Of a DNA stretch of 64,000 nucleotides, positions 49,098 to 60,640 are shown in pieces. The translations under genes were made by a program, and so were the position numbers. The notes below the pieces were generated by a model, which saw nothing but the letters and a program-made list of their open reading frames with translations, had not been told where the DNA came from and ran no database searches. This DNA is from Taenia hydatigena (Eukaryota > Platyhelminthes > Cestoda > Cyclophyllidea > Taeniidae), in assembly GCA_036345935.2 (NCBI GenBank), contig JADWOT020000002.1, forward strand, positions 10,991,100-11,055,099, read 5' to 3'. Numbering within the stretch: position 1 is the stretch's first letter; every line of letters begins with the position of its first letter.

Positions 49098-51482
49098 AGG
49101 TTATCAGAGCACTTTCATATCATACCAACACACTAACTCCTTTTCACCCACCGCAATCAGCACAGTCGGTAGTCTCAAGCGTACCGATTAATTGTCTCTG
49201 GTAAAGCAGCGTCAAATCGAGTGTGCATTCGTGCTTCAGATGCAAGCACTACCGATCTACTTTCCTCCTTGCGACTGTGGCACTGTCCCAAGTGACGGCG
49301 TCATGCATTGACTTCGCTTTCAGGGACCATTAATGCTCTCTAATCCAGCACAAAATGCAGCACTTTCTGCAACTAATAGGCAAGGTTTTTTCGACAACCC
49401 AATTTCATTAAATCCTCCCTGATTCCACTTTATGGCATGGTCGGAGGGCACACTGGCCTAAAAGTAGGGTCATGTGAATAAAGGCGGGGTCCAAATTGTC
49501 TCTTGCAGCTAACGTTTTGCGTCTGTTCATCCTAACCAGCTTGTCCCAACTTCCGTGCTGTCCAGCCATATTACCTAGCTACGTTGTGTAGAGGCAACGA
49601 GGAGGTGGAAGAGATGTCACTCGATTGACGTTTTCACTGATGGACGCACCGTACACATCAGCGTTATGCAGTTCTCCTTTCGTAAATAGCAATCCTGCCG
49701 AAAGCGGAAATGTGGTCATTGATGAAAAAGAGACGTCAACAACAGATTCACCCTTCAGGGACAGATGCCTCCCTGATCTCTGGCTAAAATTTGGCATTCA
49801 ACATTAGACATTTCAGTAGCTGTCTTTTAGGATAAGGTCGGCTTGCAACTAGCACCACGAGGCAGTCCCGTGGTCGTAGCGAGATCACGTGGTTGCATTG
49901 CAGCCAATGCGTCACCAGCGTTTAGGTGGACTAAGAGGTTACTTGCGTGACCTGAAGGCTAAGCCGTGGCGACTAAGTGATGTGCGTAATCAAAGGCGGA
50001 TTTAATCCAACTGCTAAAGCATTGCAATGCCTTCCACGAATTCTAATCTAAATGCTGCATTTTGGACTTGGCGCAGCAGCTTATGGAACACTGTAACAAC
50101 TTCACAATTTTGTGGATGATTTTATAATGCGCGCTTACATTACTGTATGCTCCACTCCTCACAACGGTAGATAAAAAAAGCGCTATAAAATTAGCGCCAA
50201 GAGCAACCCAAAATTTTGCCATTATTTTGTGTAGGCAGTAGGAATGAGCCTTGCCAAACTCTGATCAGGCACATGCACATCCACACAAAGCTGCCCTCCT
50301 GATAGATGATGGCGTACTACAAACAATTTACTTTGTAGTACTTCGACAATATTCATGCAGAGCATGAGAAAACCACATTCCATCACATGGGATAGAGAAC
50401 CGACTCCACGATTCGACAAGTGATGTCAGCACAGTCAGAAGTGCTATTTCTCCCATCGGAAAGAAAGTTGGACTAAAGTAGACGTTGTAAATTCTGCTTC
50501 GTTCCTCTCGGTGTCCTTCAATTGGATGCAGGCTTCATTGTCCAATTAAAAGTCGACCGCATAGTTCAAACTGATGCAGTGTGGGCGTCCGCACTGGTGC
50601 ATTTAGGCAGGTGAGAATAGAAGCAATGAGAGTGGCACTAATTAGAACTTGTACGATCACCACCTCCAACAATGCTGGCAGATGTTAGCACGAAGTATTT
50701 GTTGCTGGGTTCACTCAACTGCCTCCGTCTTACTTCTTTCCTCTCTTTCTTTAGCATGCCAAACAGCGGTGACTTCCAAGTAGTCGAACCTCATTTTTGA
50801 TCGTAGCATGTTCTCCTCATCCTTGCAGTGTTTGCCCAAGTGGTTTCCTGTGAGGCTTAGCAACTAAGGCATGAAGGTGGTCGATTATTCGTCAAAAAGA
50901 AATACACCTCCTTCCTGTGATGCTCTTTTCCGTGTGACCTTTTATGATTCCACACTTTAAAATACAGTTTCTTGGCTCTACATTGTAGGAAGAAAACGTG
51001 GCAAATGGTGCTGAGGTCCTCCCTCTTCCCATAACTTGCGGAAGGTACCAATGCAAATCGACGACAAGGCCAGCCCGCAATCAGGCGATTCAACAATCGT
51101 AACTAAACTACACAATGATTCCACTTTCGATAGAACAATGGCATGCTTGTGGTTGTCATCTTCCTAAGTCTCAGGCTCCGAAGTGACAAAAATAAGAGCA
51201 TTTTAGAGGGCATTCACAAATGTCTTGTTTCAAGTTGTTCCAGCTTAACTGATTCATCTGTTCATTCATTTACCGACCCGATGCACCCTCTGTCTCCACA
51301 ACATTTAGCGCAGTACTACAAAGGTCTGCCTTTACTCATCCAACCACCCAGCAAAAGCAGCGTAGCAACTCAACGACTACAATGCATTCCAACAAGTCAT
51401 TCCACGCCCCACTCACACCACACAAAATAAGTAATGGAAACAAACAAAGACATCATCTACGTTAAATACACAAAGAATACAA
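49098..51482. other. no gene recognised
   Basis: Several 60-95 codon frames exist on both strands (for example 49579-49797 and 50222-50419, minus). I cannot place any in a family. This would include the 3' untranslated region of the F-box gene. I see no AATAAA on the minus strand within about 450 bp of its stop. Confidence 0.4.
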
Positions 51483-52415
51483 TCACACGATTTGTCTCTC
51501 GCCTGCCACACAGTCATGCTTCTGACCACTCTCAAGTCTTTTGCACATCACGTCGTAAAAGCTCCACTCCAACAAATCTGACCAGTTGGTAAAGTTCCCT
51601 CCATGACGCTTAATGCACCACAACCGCCAATTCGTCTGCACAGTAGCCAGCGGAGAGCCGTCCAAGCCACCAAGGCTCTGAATGAATCGCGCCAGACTAT
51701 CCATCTCACTTGACTCGTCTTCTTCCGCATTTATAATCACCGCAATCGACAATGTTTGATGAGGTGCAAGAGATTCCAAGGTGGATGCAAAATCATCCTT
51801 CAGGAGGCGCGAAGCATCCGCCAAATAGATTATGCAGTCACAGCAGTCATGTCCATCTCGTTCTCCTGTAAATGTTGCCTCTCCAGAAATAAAAGTCTTA
51901 CCTCTTTCAGCCGAATGAACAGAAAAAATGCAGCCATGCATACCGACAATGCGCGTGTGAGATCGGTACTTGATCATCGAAAGGTAACCGAATAGTGGGA
52001 TGTTGGATGCTTCCATCCGCAGTGCAAATTCCCCCTCCGACATCGCTCTTACATTATGATCTGGCAAAATGCTAAAGTGTGCAGTTCTCGGGGCTTTGCC
52101 ACAAGCAGGCGCCGACACGAAACGCTCAAAAGAGTCACTTTGCTCCTTCTGATACCGAATGGCTTCAGAAGCGTTTTGAAAAGAGGTAGGTGAGGACTGT
52201 GGGAAGAGTAGCTGGCAAAGACGTTTGTCTAACCAACTCCACCGGTTAATGTGGTTATGTATGAGGGTGGGGAATGGGCATGTTGAGAGGATCCACCTCC
52301 AACCTGGAATGCTCTCGCACAGATTCACCAAATCCGGCACATCAAGAAATCCACAAATTCGCAATGCCAATTCAGGTCGAAGATCGGTGATTTTACGCTG
52401 TGAACTATCTTCTGC
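51483..52415 (-). CDS. F-box protein, FBXO4-like
   Basis: An uninterrupted 310-codon coding exon. An N-terminal F-box (about residues 11-50; LRPELALRICGFL, VPDLVNLCES) should bind Skp1 and recruit substrates to an SCF ubiquitin ligase. The C-terminal half (CIIYLADASRLLKDDF, then IAVIINAEED and a final WSDLLEWSF helix) resembles the atypical Ras-like domain of FBXO4, with order and spacing that agree. That ortholog call is tentative. The frame has no usable ATG near its 5' end. The only upstream in-frame codons before a TAG are non-ATG, and the first internal Met lies well past the F-box. A strong 3' splice site sits exactly at 52,416, so translation must begin in an upstream exon or in a trans-spliced leader ending in AUG, which would read M-A-E-D-S-S. 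The length suits a full protein. Confidence 0.8.
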   Translation of the reverse strand, partial: AEDSSQRKITDLRPELALRICGFLDVPDLVNLCESIPGWRWILSTCPFPTLIHNHINRWSWLDKRLCQLLFPQSSPTSFQNASEAIRYQKEQSDSFERFVSAPACGKAPRTAHFSILPDHNVRAMSEGEFALRMEASNIPLFGYLSMIKYRSHTRIVGMHGCIFSVHSAERGKTFISGEATFTGERDGHDCCDCIIYLADASRLLKDDFASTLESLAPHQTLSIAVIINAEEDESSEMDSLARFIQSLGGLDGSPLATVQTNWRLWCIKRHGGNFTNWSDLLEWSFYDVMCKRLESGQKHDCVAGERQIV

Positions 52416-52433
52416 CTGAGGCGTCAAGAAAGT
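52416..52433 (-). promoter_or_regulatory. 3' splice acceptor that decides the F-box start
   Basis: Minus-strand ACTTTCTTGACGCCTCAG directly precedes the codon GCA of the F-box exon. It has a pyrimidine-rich run and the CAG terminus. An in-frame TAG lies just upstream, so the coding exon cannot extend further by reading through. Confidence 0.6.
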
Positions 52434-55400
52434 ACACTATCATGACTGGGGATGGAAATGGCATTAGCAAAATTTGGTGCGAGACAAACAGCTAAGCAAA
52501 TGAACGAGTTTAATGCGAGAAATGACAATTGGGATATGCGGCAAACAATTGAAGGCTACTGCAACTCACCATTATTGAAAGGTGCTAGCATAGGCGATTT
52601 GCATGACAACGATCCACAAAGTCACGCCTTGAGGCTAGCACATCGGTTCTCTCCGTATCTTCCAGTTTCAAAGTCACGTGCCCACGGCGTCTGCACACTT
52701 CTTCCTCGTATACCTAGGAGGCAAGCAATAATTCAACATCACAATCTGCGCTAAGTCAACTTGTACCAACAATGACATCAGTGCTGTTGCATCTCACCAA
52801 ATATCGACAACTACTTCATCTGACAGCAAACCATTGCCCTGGGGGTCGTCGCGTCATAGATTTGCTACTTGTTGCAAAAACGATTTGGCTTATCTACCAC
52901 AGAAGAAAACATTGTATAAACGAAATAATGAGCTGCAAAATATTTTTGAAACAGGTAGGATGCGACACTGTGATGAGAGGTTGAATCAAAACGATTCCTA
53001 CCACCAGCTGCATAAATATACCTCATTTATCTATTCCATGAGCCAAAGCGGCAGCACAACAAGAACTCATCAAAAGTTTTATCTCTCTTCTCGTTTCGGA
53101 TCCATTCACACCTCCATGACAATGCGCTTCTAGCTATAGACATGACACACATTAAGCAACAGATAAGTCACTCATCTCAGATGCAACCGTTTCATGCTTC
53201 CACTTTTGACTACCACTTGTGTTCACTCCCTGTCCCGATGTGCGGTCACGCGTATATAAGGCTTAGACAATAAGCCAACTCGCCATTTTCCTTAAAATAT
53301 TGCGTATTCTATGGAAGATGTTGTAGAGTGCACCAATTTGTGGTTGTCTCTACCATTTTTATCGCTCAAGCACCCAATGTTTCGGATTGCAAAACACGCT
53401 TCAAAATTTCGAGGTCTAGATACTGACATTAATCTTGGAGGACAATGCGCACCTTGTTTGCCTTAGTAACGTCCAATCTTCCCTTTGTGACCGCTTATTT
53501 TCAGTGGGCGCTTCGTTGCCCAAAAGTCGGTTTTGCCAATGAAAGGATTCAAATCCGCGAGCGAGTGAGAAAAATAATGCAGCTACCATGGACTAGCCAT
53601 GATTGTGTCACTCACATCGCAAGTCGCCCTACCCTTCCACCCATTAGTTTCACAAACTAATCCACCAGGCGCGTGAATTGTTTGGGCTGGTGTGCACATT
53701 GAAAAATTGCTTATACGGGATACTATAATAGCGTAATGCTCAAACATTTTAGCGGATAGTGTTGCTCTCAGATAATGAGCAACTCGACAGTTTGGTTCTC
53801 TAATCACACAAAAGTAACTGCTTACCTGGTTCGATTAGAGATGAAAAAGTGGACTGATGATTAACTCTCAAACAGCCTCAGGAAATGGTCACAAAATACT
53901 CGAATTCACAACCATTCAAGTCGTATGTGAACAGAACGTGTTCGAAGGCGCACAAGTGGATGTCTCAATCAACCCTTTCTCAGGTTAATTGTAAACACTT
54001 CTCTCCCACATGATTCTCTCAATCAGAACACTTGTCATTAATGCATCCGCTTTTGCCTCCTGCAGGTACAAATTCCATCGGAAATAAAGCAGTCATACAA
54101 ACGAAAGCGAAGCACGCATTTTTTCAAACAAACCATAAGAAACCCCATCTCTTGCATTAATCCTAACCATGAACACCATCCTATTGATAGCTCTACTCAA
54201 TTCCACTTGGAATCCAGATATGTCGGATATTCTACATTCTACTTCAGCACCTGCCAAGCAAATGCTTGGATAACTGACGTAAGCGAACATCTGGACCAAC
54301 TCAAGTCGACGAGATTGCGGTCGACTTCGTCATTCGCCTTTACCTAGACTCACTTCGTTACTTGGTCAAAAGTAACTCACAAGTGGGGTCGAAAATTGGC
54401 ATGATAGGGATGAGACCAACCCGTCCAAAATAAAACGAACCAACTAGGCGATCATTCCATTTCAACTCCTCACTTACTCACTCACTCCCGCTTTACCGTG
54501 TTTAACCCACAACTTAAATAATACGACGACATCCATTGTGTTTCTATCCCACTAACTTCCCACATTCACTAAGTTCTTACAAGCTTGCTTGATAAAAACT
54601 AGCTTTGCAATCAAAGAGCAACATTGTGCAAAGTTTTCGATGTGCATCACGGAAATGCAAACGGGACGATGTAGGGTAAATTATGAACGACACCAATAAC
54701 AGTGGTCCCAACGTTGACTCGGCTGCAGGAAAAGTAACGACTCACTTTCCCACTTACGCATTTTGGCACGATGATTGACATGAATTTGAATTAACGTCGC
54801 CAACAAGGCTGAGTAACTCACTCAAAACAAAATAATCTAACCCTTTCCCACAAGACAGGGCTTCAGGCCTCACTAATTTTGCGCCAGGATCGAAAGGTGT
54901 GGTTCTAACGCGCCCACAGTTGCCCGAAGCCTTTCAACACCAAGCGCGTATGATGGTCCTGCTCCAATACAAAAAAAGTTTGTGTATATCCTAATACAAT
55001 GGCACAAGTGTGGATGTTTATCTTCTCTAAATAGGCAGCTCCTTCAATCTACTGGAGACAAGTGGAAACAGAAAAATTCAAATCATATTTGTCTGTTATA
55101 CAAAATTAAACAACATCAGAGATCTGCAACAATCCTCAACACCCTGTAACGGCATGCTTAGCAAGACTGCGAGACACTATTGTCCTACCTGCCTAGTCCA
55201 GCACAGCGTCCAACTCAAGGTAAGTGGTAACGGCGTGGTCACGCTTGGAACTGGACTATGGCAGTCAAAAATCCTCTATTTGTTAGCATGTTAGGTTCAT
55301 CTCAAAAATAAGTTACCTCCACCAAACCTCGTGGCACATGAATAATCTTTCACATCCAGCAATACTTGACGCGAATCAAACCTTAGGCGAACAAATTATA

Positions 55401-56243
55401 AGTGAATGTATGGACTGAAAGCACTGAGTAGGCTCAGTAGCAGATCGACAACCATAGATAGCGCCAAAAACTACCAAGGTCAAAAGTATAGAGTGGGCCA
55501 AGGAGTGCCAGAACAGCCGCATTTCCAAATCTAGGTATTTCATTCACAAACCACCCGTACACTACATAACTAGTAATGAGTCGTTATCTCCATGCTCATG
55601 CACAGACTCTCCGAATTCACCACAGTTGCGACTTATTTTCGACAAACAAGTAATCCAACGAGATGGGAAAGCGGCACAATTAATCACTTGGTCTAAATCA
55701 CCAGGTCAAAATAGTAGAGAAGGTATTAATCGTACCCTTTAATGCTCAGAAATGACACACAGATTTCTTATTGATAAAATCGTCTGTCTTATGCATTAAG
55801 CCCACTACCCAAAAGAGGGTGCAAACTTTAATTTACATCACGCACAAAAATAAGTGCACAGCCACTAAGTCCAGTCCACAACACTCAGCCAAAAACACAT
55901 GTTACAAAACTTCAACTTAGTAGACACAAAAGAGGAAGGAAACGAGACATGGATTGATAACCAGTATTAAAAATAAACACGCACTTATCTCTGCTGGCGA
56001 CGGATTCGCAAGTACTAACAGATGACACACGAAGATGCAACGCGCGCCTGCCATCCTTGAACTTGAGTTCCAGTGAATATTAATCCACAATGTAAAACAA
56101 AATCTCCGAAATTAAATTAAAAAAAATTTGGTTTGCAAATATTGCATTATTGTGTTTCTCATATTTGACGTAATTGTTGATGTTTAAGCACAGGAAATTC
56201 TAAAGTATTTTTCATGTTTGCTATGGGTCATTTGCGGGTGTCG
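52434..56243. other. no gene recognised
   Basis: No exon encoding an N-terminus for the F-box protein is evident on the minus strand. A 68-codon minus-strand frame at 54093-54299 looks mildly protein-like but is unassigned. No copy of repeat F or of a gypsy terminal repeat was found below the integrase end. Confidence 0.4.
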
Positions 56244-57142
56244 CTAGGCAAAATTAAACGTCTTTTTAACCTTCCTTTTAGATTTAGTGCGCAATTTAAG
56301 GCACTGTTTTATGCCACTTTTTACGGAGAAGACGCTCATTTCGCGTCCTACTAGCATCTTGAACAGGGAGACACTATCTGATGCGTGAACTGTAGACCTA
56401 CACGCGAGAAGAGCGCATCTTAGGTCCAAATCCTAAACGTCAAACCATGTTCTTTTGGTCAAAGCCTTTAGTGGTCCTATTAGGATGCGGATTCATTCTT
56501 TCTACCCGTCCGTTGTCCTACGGATCCCCAGGCGTCGAGCGCGTCCTTGCGATTCTGGGAGTTCTGCATAGTTCAGTGAAGAGTCGGCTTTCTAAATTAT
56601 GACCTTGATCGCCATGGGCTGATTTAGGTACTCCGTGCTAACGGAGCCAATGATTGAAGGAGATTGACACGAACAATTCGGCTTCTTGCGACTTCGTGGG
56701 TTCCACTTCGGCTACTTTCGTGAAGTGGTCAGCCATAACAGGAAAGTATCAGTTTCCCATTTTGGTTAGTGGCAGAGGGCCTATAATGCCTACATCCACT
56801 CTTTCGTCCGAAGCACCCGGAGACATAAGTCGCAGGGATGCAATTACTGTGAAGCGAGGCTTCTTGAAACTGCTGCAAGTGATGCAGGATCGGCAGAAGT
56901 CTACCACGTCTGAGGAGAGAGGGTTACCAGCATCGTTTGCTCAAGGCCTCCACAATCTTTTACTCGCCTTTATGACCCGATTGCTCATGCCGCTTTTGAA
57001 GGACCGTTTGTATCAAAGATCCTGGAATAACTAGGCGCTTGGGGAAACGTGGTGTCTTCTTAGGACCATGAAACCTTATCTTCCAGGGAGAGTCTGGACT
57101 ACTGTTGCCATTTCCGCCTGGCTGCCTTCTGGACGAGTTCAT
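56244..57142 (-). pseudogene. gypsy integrase remnant
   Basis: In order on the minus strand, over several frames: an HH-type zinc-binding start (HEQSGHKGE), then a CxxC partner. Next comes a core with IIGPLPLTKMGN and ADHFTKVAEVEPTK, followed by HGDQGHNLES, which carries the second catalytic Asp. Then comes a GRVERMN segment with the third catalytic acidic residue. The C-terminal part (56429-56244) reads ACRSTVHASDSVSLFKML and GREM, which is typical of gypsy integrases. Frame changes between the pieces show it is broken. Confidence 0.85.
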
Positions 57143-57395
57143 CTCTTTCGCAGTAGGCTTATACTAGGATGCGAGAAACTACTCTTATGCAAGAGCCGTG
57201 TCAGGACCAGTATTCTGCATTTTCCTCCACTGATGTTTAGTAGGCTCTCTCAAAAATAGCGTATCCACTACACCGCTATCCCCCTCTGCTGGGAGAGGTC
57301 TGCCGGACAATGCGTCTGCGTTGCTATTCTTATTTTCTTTTCTGTATTGCACTGTAAAGTCATACCGTTGCAGTTCCTCGTACCAGCGTGCAACC

Positions 57396-57680
57396 CTAAC
57401 GGTCGATCGCCTTCTTTGTCTTTAACCAGGTCAGCGTCAAATGGTCTGTTCTCATTCTGATCTGTCTCGCTATCAGGTAGCGCTTAAAGTGTCGCATCAT
57501 TGTGTAGATGGCGAAAGGTTCACGTTCTGTTGCACTCTCCTGTCTCTTTTCTATTAGGTCTGTCACTAGCGTAGGCGATGACGTGTTCTCTGCCTTCTTT
57601 GTCTCTTTGCGAATGTACACCGCCCACGGCCACATCACTGGCGTCCGTGTCCAGTACAAAGGGTGGTGCGTCGGTCTCAT
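57396..57680 (-). pseudogene. gypsy RNase H remnant
   Basis: The frame contains EREPFAIYTMMRHFKRYLIA and RMRTDHLTLTWL, corresponding to the RNase H region that follows gypsy reverse transcriptase (usually E-E-LA--W---HFR-YL-G and the TDH-L-WL motif). The N-terminal catalytic Asp region around 57,650-57,680 is altered (Y/W..DT-like replaced). Broken upstream. Confidence 0.8.
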
Positions 57681-57687
57681 AGTTTAG

Positions 57688-58420
57688 TCAAACCAGAATC
57701 GGAACGGAGCAGAGCGTTTGCTTTAGTTCTTCAAAGGCTTCGTCATGTTCATTCTCGCGATCGGAATTATTTTTCACCTGCTTCTCGGTTAGGCTGTGCA
57801 GGAGACCAGCGATCTTGGCAAAGCCTTTAATCAAAGACTTATAGTAGTTTGCCGAACTGAGGAAGCTGCGGAGTTCCATCTGATTGGTTGGTGTTGGCTA
57901 AGCTCTTACTTAGATGACCGTATCCCATCTGACGAGACTATGTCCCGAAATGGTGACTGAACGCCGTGGAAATGGCACTTCTTTGGATTCAAGGTCGATG
58001 CCGCATCCTGCAGACCACATAGCATTAGCTTAAGATTTGCGTTGTGCTCGCGAATGTCTCTACCGAAAACAAGGATGTCATCAAGGTAGATTGTGCAAAA
58101 TTTTGGAAAAAGCCTAATTAAAAACTGTCTGCATCAGGCGCCGAAAAGTAGCTGCAGAGTTATACAGTCCAGAACGGCATTGCCTACGATTCGTAAAGCT
58201 CGTTGGGTACTATGAAATCCGTCTTCTCTCTATCTTTTCTCGTTACTTCTACTTACTGCTATCCGGATTTTAAGTCCAGTGTAGAGAACCTTTTTGATCT
58301 TTGGAGGGAATCCAAGGGGTCGTTAATATGAGGTAAAGCGTCTTTCTTAGTTGTGGTATTTAGCTTCCTGTGATTGACACAGCCTTAGACTACCGCTGCT
58401 TTTCTTTACCAATGCGATTG
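57688..58420 (-). pseudogene. gypsy reverse transcriptase remnant
   Basis: Motifs in order on the minus strand: CVNHRKLNTTTKKDALPHIN (about 58,395-58,335), FSTLDLKSG with the first catalytic Asp, EKTDFIVPN, the catalytic YLDD box at 58,088-58,077 followed by ILVFGRD, and NPKKCHF. The connection region at 57879-57688 (ELRSFLSSANYYKSLI) also fits. Stops follow LDLKSG and occur again before the primer-grip region, so it is inactive. Confidence 0.9.
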
Positions 58421-58900
58421 GGGGGCCCATAGTGACTTGGATGGCCTTATAACTTCATCCTAGATCATCTCTTCCACCAGATGGTTTACTTCTTCCAGGA
58501 GGGGCGGCGATATGCGTCTGGGTGTTTGCCAAATGAGTCTAGCTTCGCCGGTGCCAATAGTGCGTTTGACGACACTTGTTCGCCTAAGTTTCGCTCCTTG
58601 CCATGCGAACATGTTCGAATACTTGCTAAGCAATGAGCGCAGCTGCTGTCTCTTGCTATCGGTGATCTACGTCAACTGGGAGCAAAGCTCATCTGAGTTG
58701 TTGATGGGAATGCCAGCAGCCTCGAAAAGGGCACTACAGATTTCGTCTGCGCCCTAATTTGGAGGAGATCTGAATGGGGTTGTTTTCTCTAACTGCTTGT
58801 TCACAAATGTGCCTTCTACGAAATTCAAGACCACCTTGGTGCTTTGAAGGAAGTCAATGCCAACTATCGCATCCCAAATTAACCTAGGGCACATAATAAA

Positions 58901-59122
58901 TTAAACTGTCCGGGTTTCTTCCATTAGTGAGGCTTTTAACGACGTTTTCCCTTTTACCTTCATCTTTCTCCCATCTGCTGAGAGAAGTTTTGCAGAGGGA
59001 GGACCAGTGCAAAACTTGGTGTGGAGATTTGGCAACGCTTGAGGATTCATTAATGACTTGGCTGCGCCTGAGTCAAGGAGGAAACTGCAGGGACGTCCCT
59101 TTAGCTTGCCAAAGGATCGCAT
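58901..59122 (-). pseudogene. gypsy aspartic protease remnant
   Basis: A short frame with CSFLLDSGAAKSLMNPQALP, the LLDSGA active-site motif of retropepsins, followed by a flap-like region. It sits between gag and reverse transcriptase as expected. The frame differs from gag, and downstream coding is interrupted. Confidence 0.8.
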
Positions 59123-59170
59123 AAATGGGAGGGAACCATGTGAGGGTAGGCAGGATAAGGAACAGTGTGG

Positions 59171-59749
59171 CTAGTCTGCTTTTGAGATACGGCGCGATGG
59201 AGTCCAACGTGGACGTGTAGGATTCGGCCGGCGGTTGGCCATCTGGGACGGCGATGTCGGGAGGAGTTCCTGACGCTTCCTGGCCGCTGCCTCGACCAAA
59301 TGGCTGGAATCGTTGGTCTTCACGGCGTGGAGCTTCGCTGCCATGTTCGATGGTCGGACTCCGGCTTTGAATTGAACGGACACCCAACTTTTCACCTTGT
59401 TAGGTGGGCAGCCTCTGAAAGCCCGTTCAGCCAGGATTTGCAGGACCTCAGCGTACTCCTCGTCGTTTTTGCCTGGCTTTTGATCGCGGCGAAAGAACTC
59501 CCTACCTAGCGACTCCTCTCGCTGGTCGATAACGAGTTGAGCCAGAATCTCACAGCACTGTTCAAGATCGGAGTTAGGTGTGACGCCGGCATCAATTGCT
59601 GCTGAGAAAAGCTCTTGCGGAAGAGCATGGAGGATCAGTGGAATTCTCTGCCGCTGAGAGTATAAGTGGATGTTGAACCTCACGCTTTTCGTCCAATGCC
59701 CAAAATTCATTCCTCCTTTGAAATGGGAAAGGTCCGCCAATGCTGCCAC
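59171..59749 (-). CDS. gypsy gag-like open frame
   Basis: An open 192-codon frame with GGMNFGHWTKSVRFNIHL, RIPLILHALPQELFSAAIDA and QKPGKNDEEYAEVLQILAER, typical of flatworm and other metazoan gypsy gag helix-rich capsid regions. It carries an ATG start and no internal stop, ending in an arginine-rich tail. No CCHC knuckle is seen. Gag packages the element RNA. With the rest of the element broken it is probably a relic. A homologous fragment lies at 43408-43728. Confidence 0.75.
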   Translation of the reverse strand: MAALADLSHFKGGMNFGHWTKSVRFNIHLYSQRQRIPLILHALPQELFSAAIDAGVTPNSDLEQCCEILAQLVIDQREESLGREFFRRDQKPGKNDEEYAEVLQILAERAFRGCPPNKVKSWVSVQFKAGVRPSNMAAKLHAVKTNDSSHLVEAAARKRQELLPTSPSQMANRRPNPTRPRWTPSRRISKAD

Positions 59750-60364
59750 CAGTGCGGAAGGTTCCTCCCCTTCCCTCTTACTACCTTTGTTATTAGAAGT
59801 CTAAACACGCTTCAATATCTTTGTTATGTACACGAGAAAAGGTACAGAGAGATCTTGTAGGAGAGCTTAGGACGGGGATAAGCCGCGCTCCTAAGAGTCA
59901 CCACGCCACTCAGCAACCAGGTTCCAATTGTCCTCTTGCCTCTGGCCTACAAAGCACATTTAAAGAACATAAGTATTACAGTCCCAATTCCTTTCCTTTT
60001 GTCGAATTCGTGTAATCGGCCCAAATATTGTTGTCTCATGTCTTCAACGGGTTTGGGCCCAACTCATCAATCTTTTAACCAATGAGAGGAATAAGTATCG
60101 CTCAGAAATATCGTCTTAGTGTAGACGAGAGAAAAGATGTAAAAATAATATGGACTTTGAAATTCTAAAAGCATAAGTTTATGCATTATTTTGGCCGAAT
60201 ACCCCATTTAAGGTCTTTATTGAGGAGGTCGATTTCACTCTAGGGTAAATCTTACCAACCCATTAGCAGCCAGTCAACTCTGAAACATAAGTAGCTATGT
60301 TATTTGGAAAGTTGAGGGCGTTTCCGAGTTAAGTCAATTTCCTTGCTTCCAGGAATGGCTTCTG
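59750..60364. other. gypsy 5' flank, no gene
   Basis: This is upstream of gag on the element's strand, so it may be its leader. No primer-binding site can be fixed with confidence. TTGTGGCATCTGGGGC (minus, near 60,600) begins like one but is unmatched to a known tRNA end. Confidence 0.4.
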
Positions 60365-60640
60365 CTCTCCGTTTCTCAGTTGCAGAGGATGAGGGAGTCG
60401 CCTCTTCTGTACATTGCCGTTATTTGAGAGCTGAGGGAACACGCTACACTCTTTCATCACGAACAGAATCGTCCAATTTAACAGCATACATTTATTTTGC
60501 ACTCCTCATGAGGTGTTGCATCGTATTCTCATGGCAACGAAAATGCGCATAAGAGCAAACTCTGGAAAGATTACGCCCTCGACGGAGCCCCAGATGCCAC
60601 AAAATCGAGTCCGTCCTCGTTCCTCGTGGTTATGTTCCTT
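60365..60640 (+). repeat. dispersed repeat F, copy 3
   Basis: Same orientation as 15180-15480. Shared CACTCTTTCATCACGA plus similar TTTCTCAGTTGCAGAGGATG and GGAGCCCCAGATGCCACAAA blocks. Divergence is about 30%. Confidence 0.6.

Larger units (their letters stand above)
56244..59749 (-). mobile_element. degenerate Ty3/gypsy retrotransposon internal region
   Basis: On the minus strand the order is gag, protease, reverse transcriptase, RNase H, integrase, which is the Ty3/gypsy order (Copia elements have integrase before RT). Every part after gag carries frameshifts or stops, so the element cannot move itself. Long terminal repeats could not be matched on the two sides. Repeat F at 60.4-60.6 kb lies on the 5' side and may be part of the leader or 5' terminal repeat. 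Confidence 0.9.

Noticed and set aside
56654..57034. 126-codon plus-strand frame as a gene
   Set aside because: It is antisense to the integrase remnant on the minus strand.
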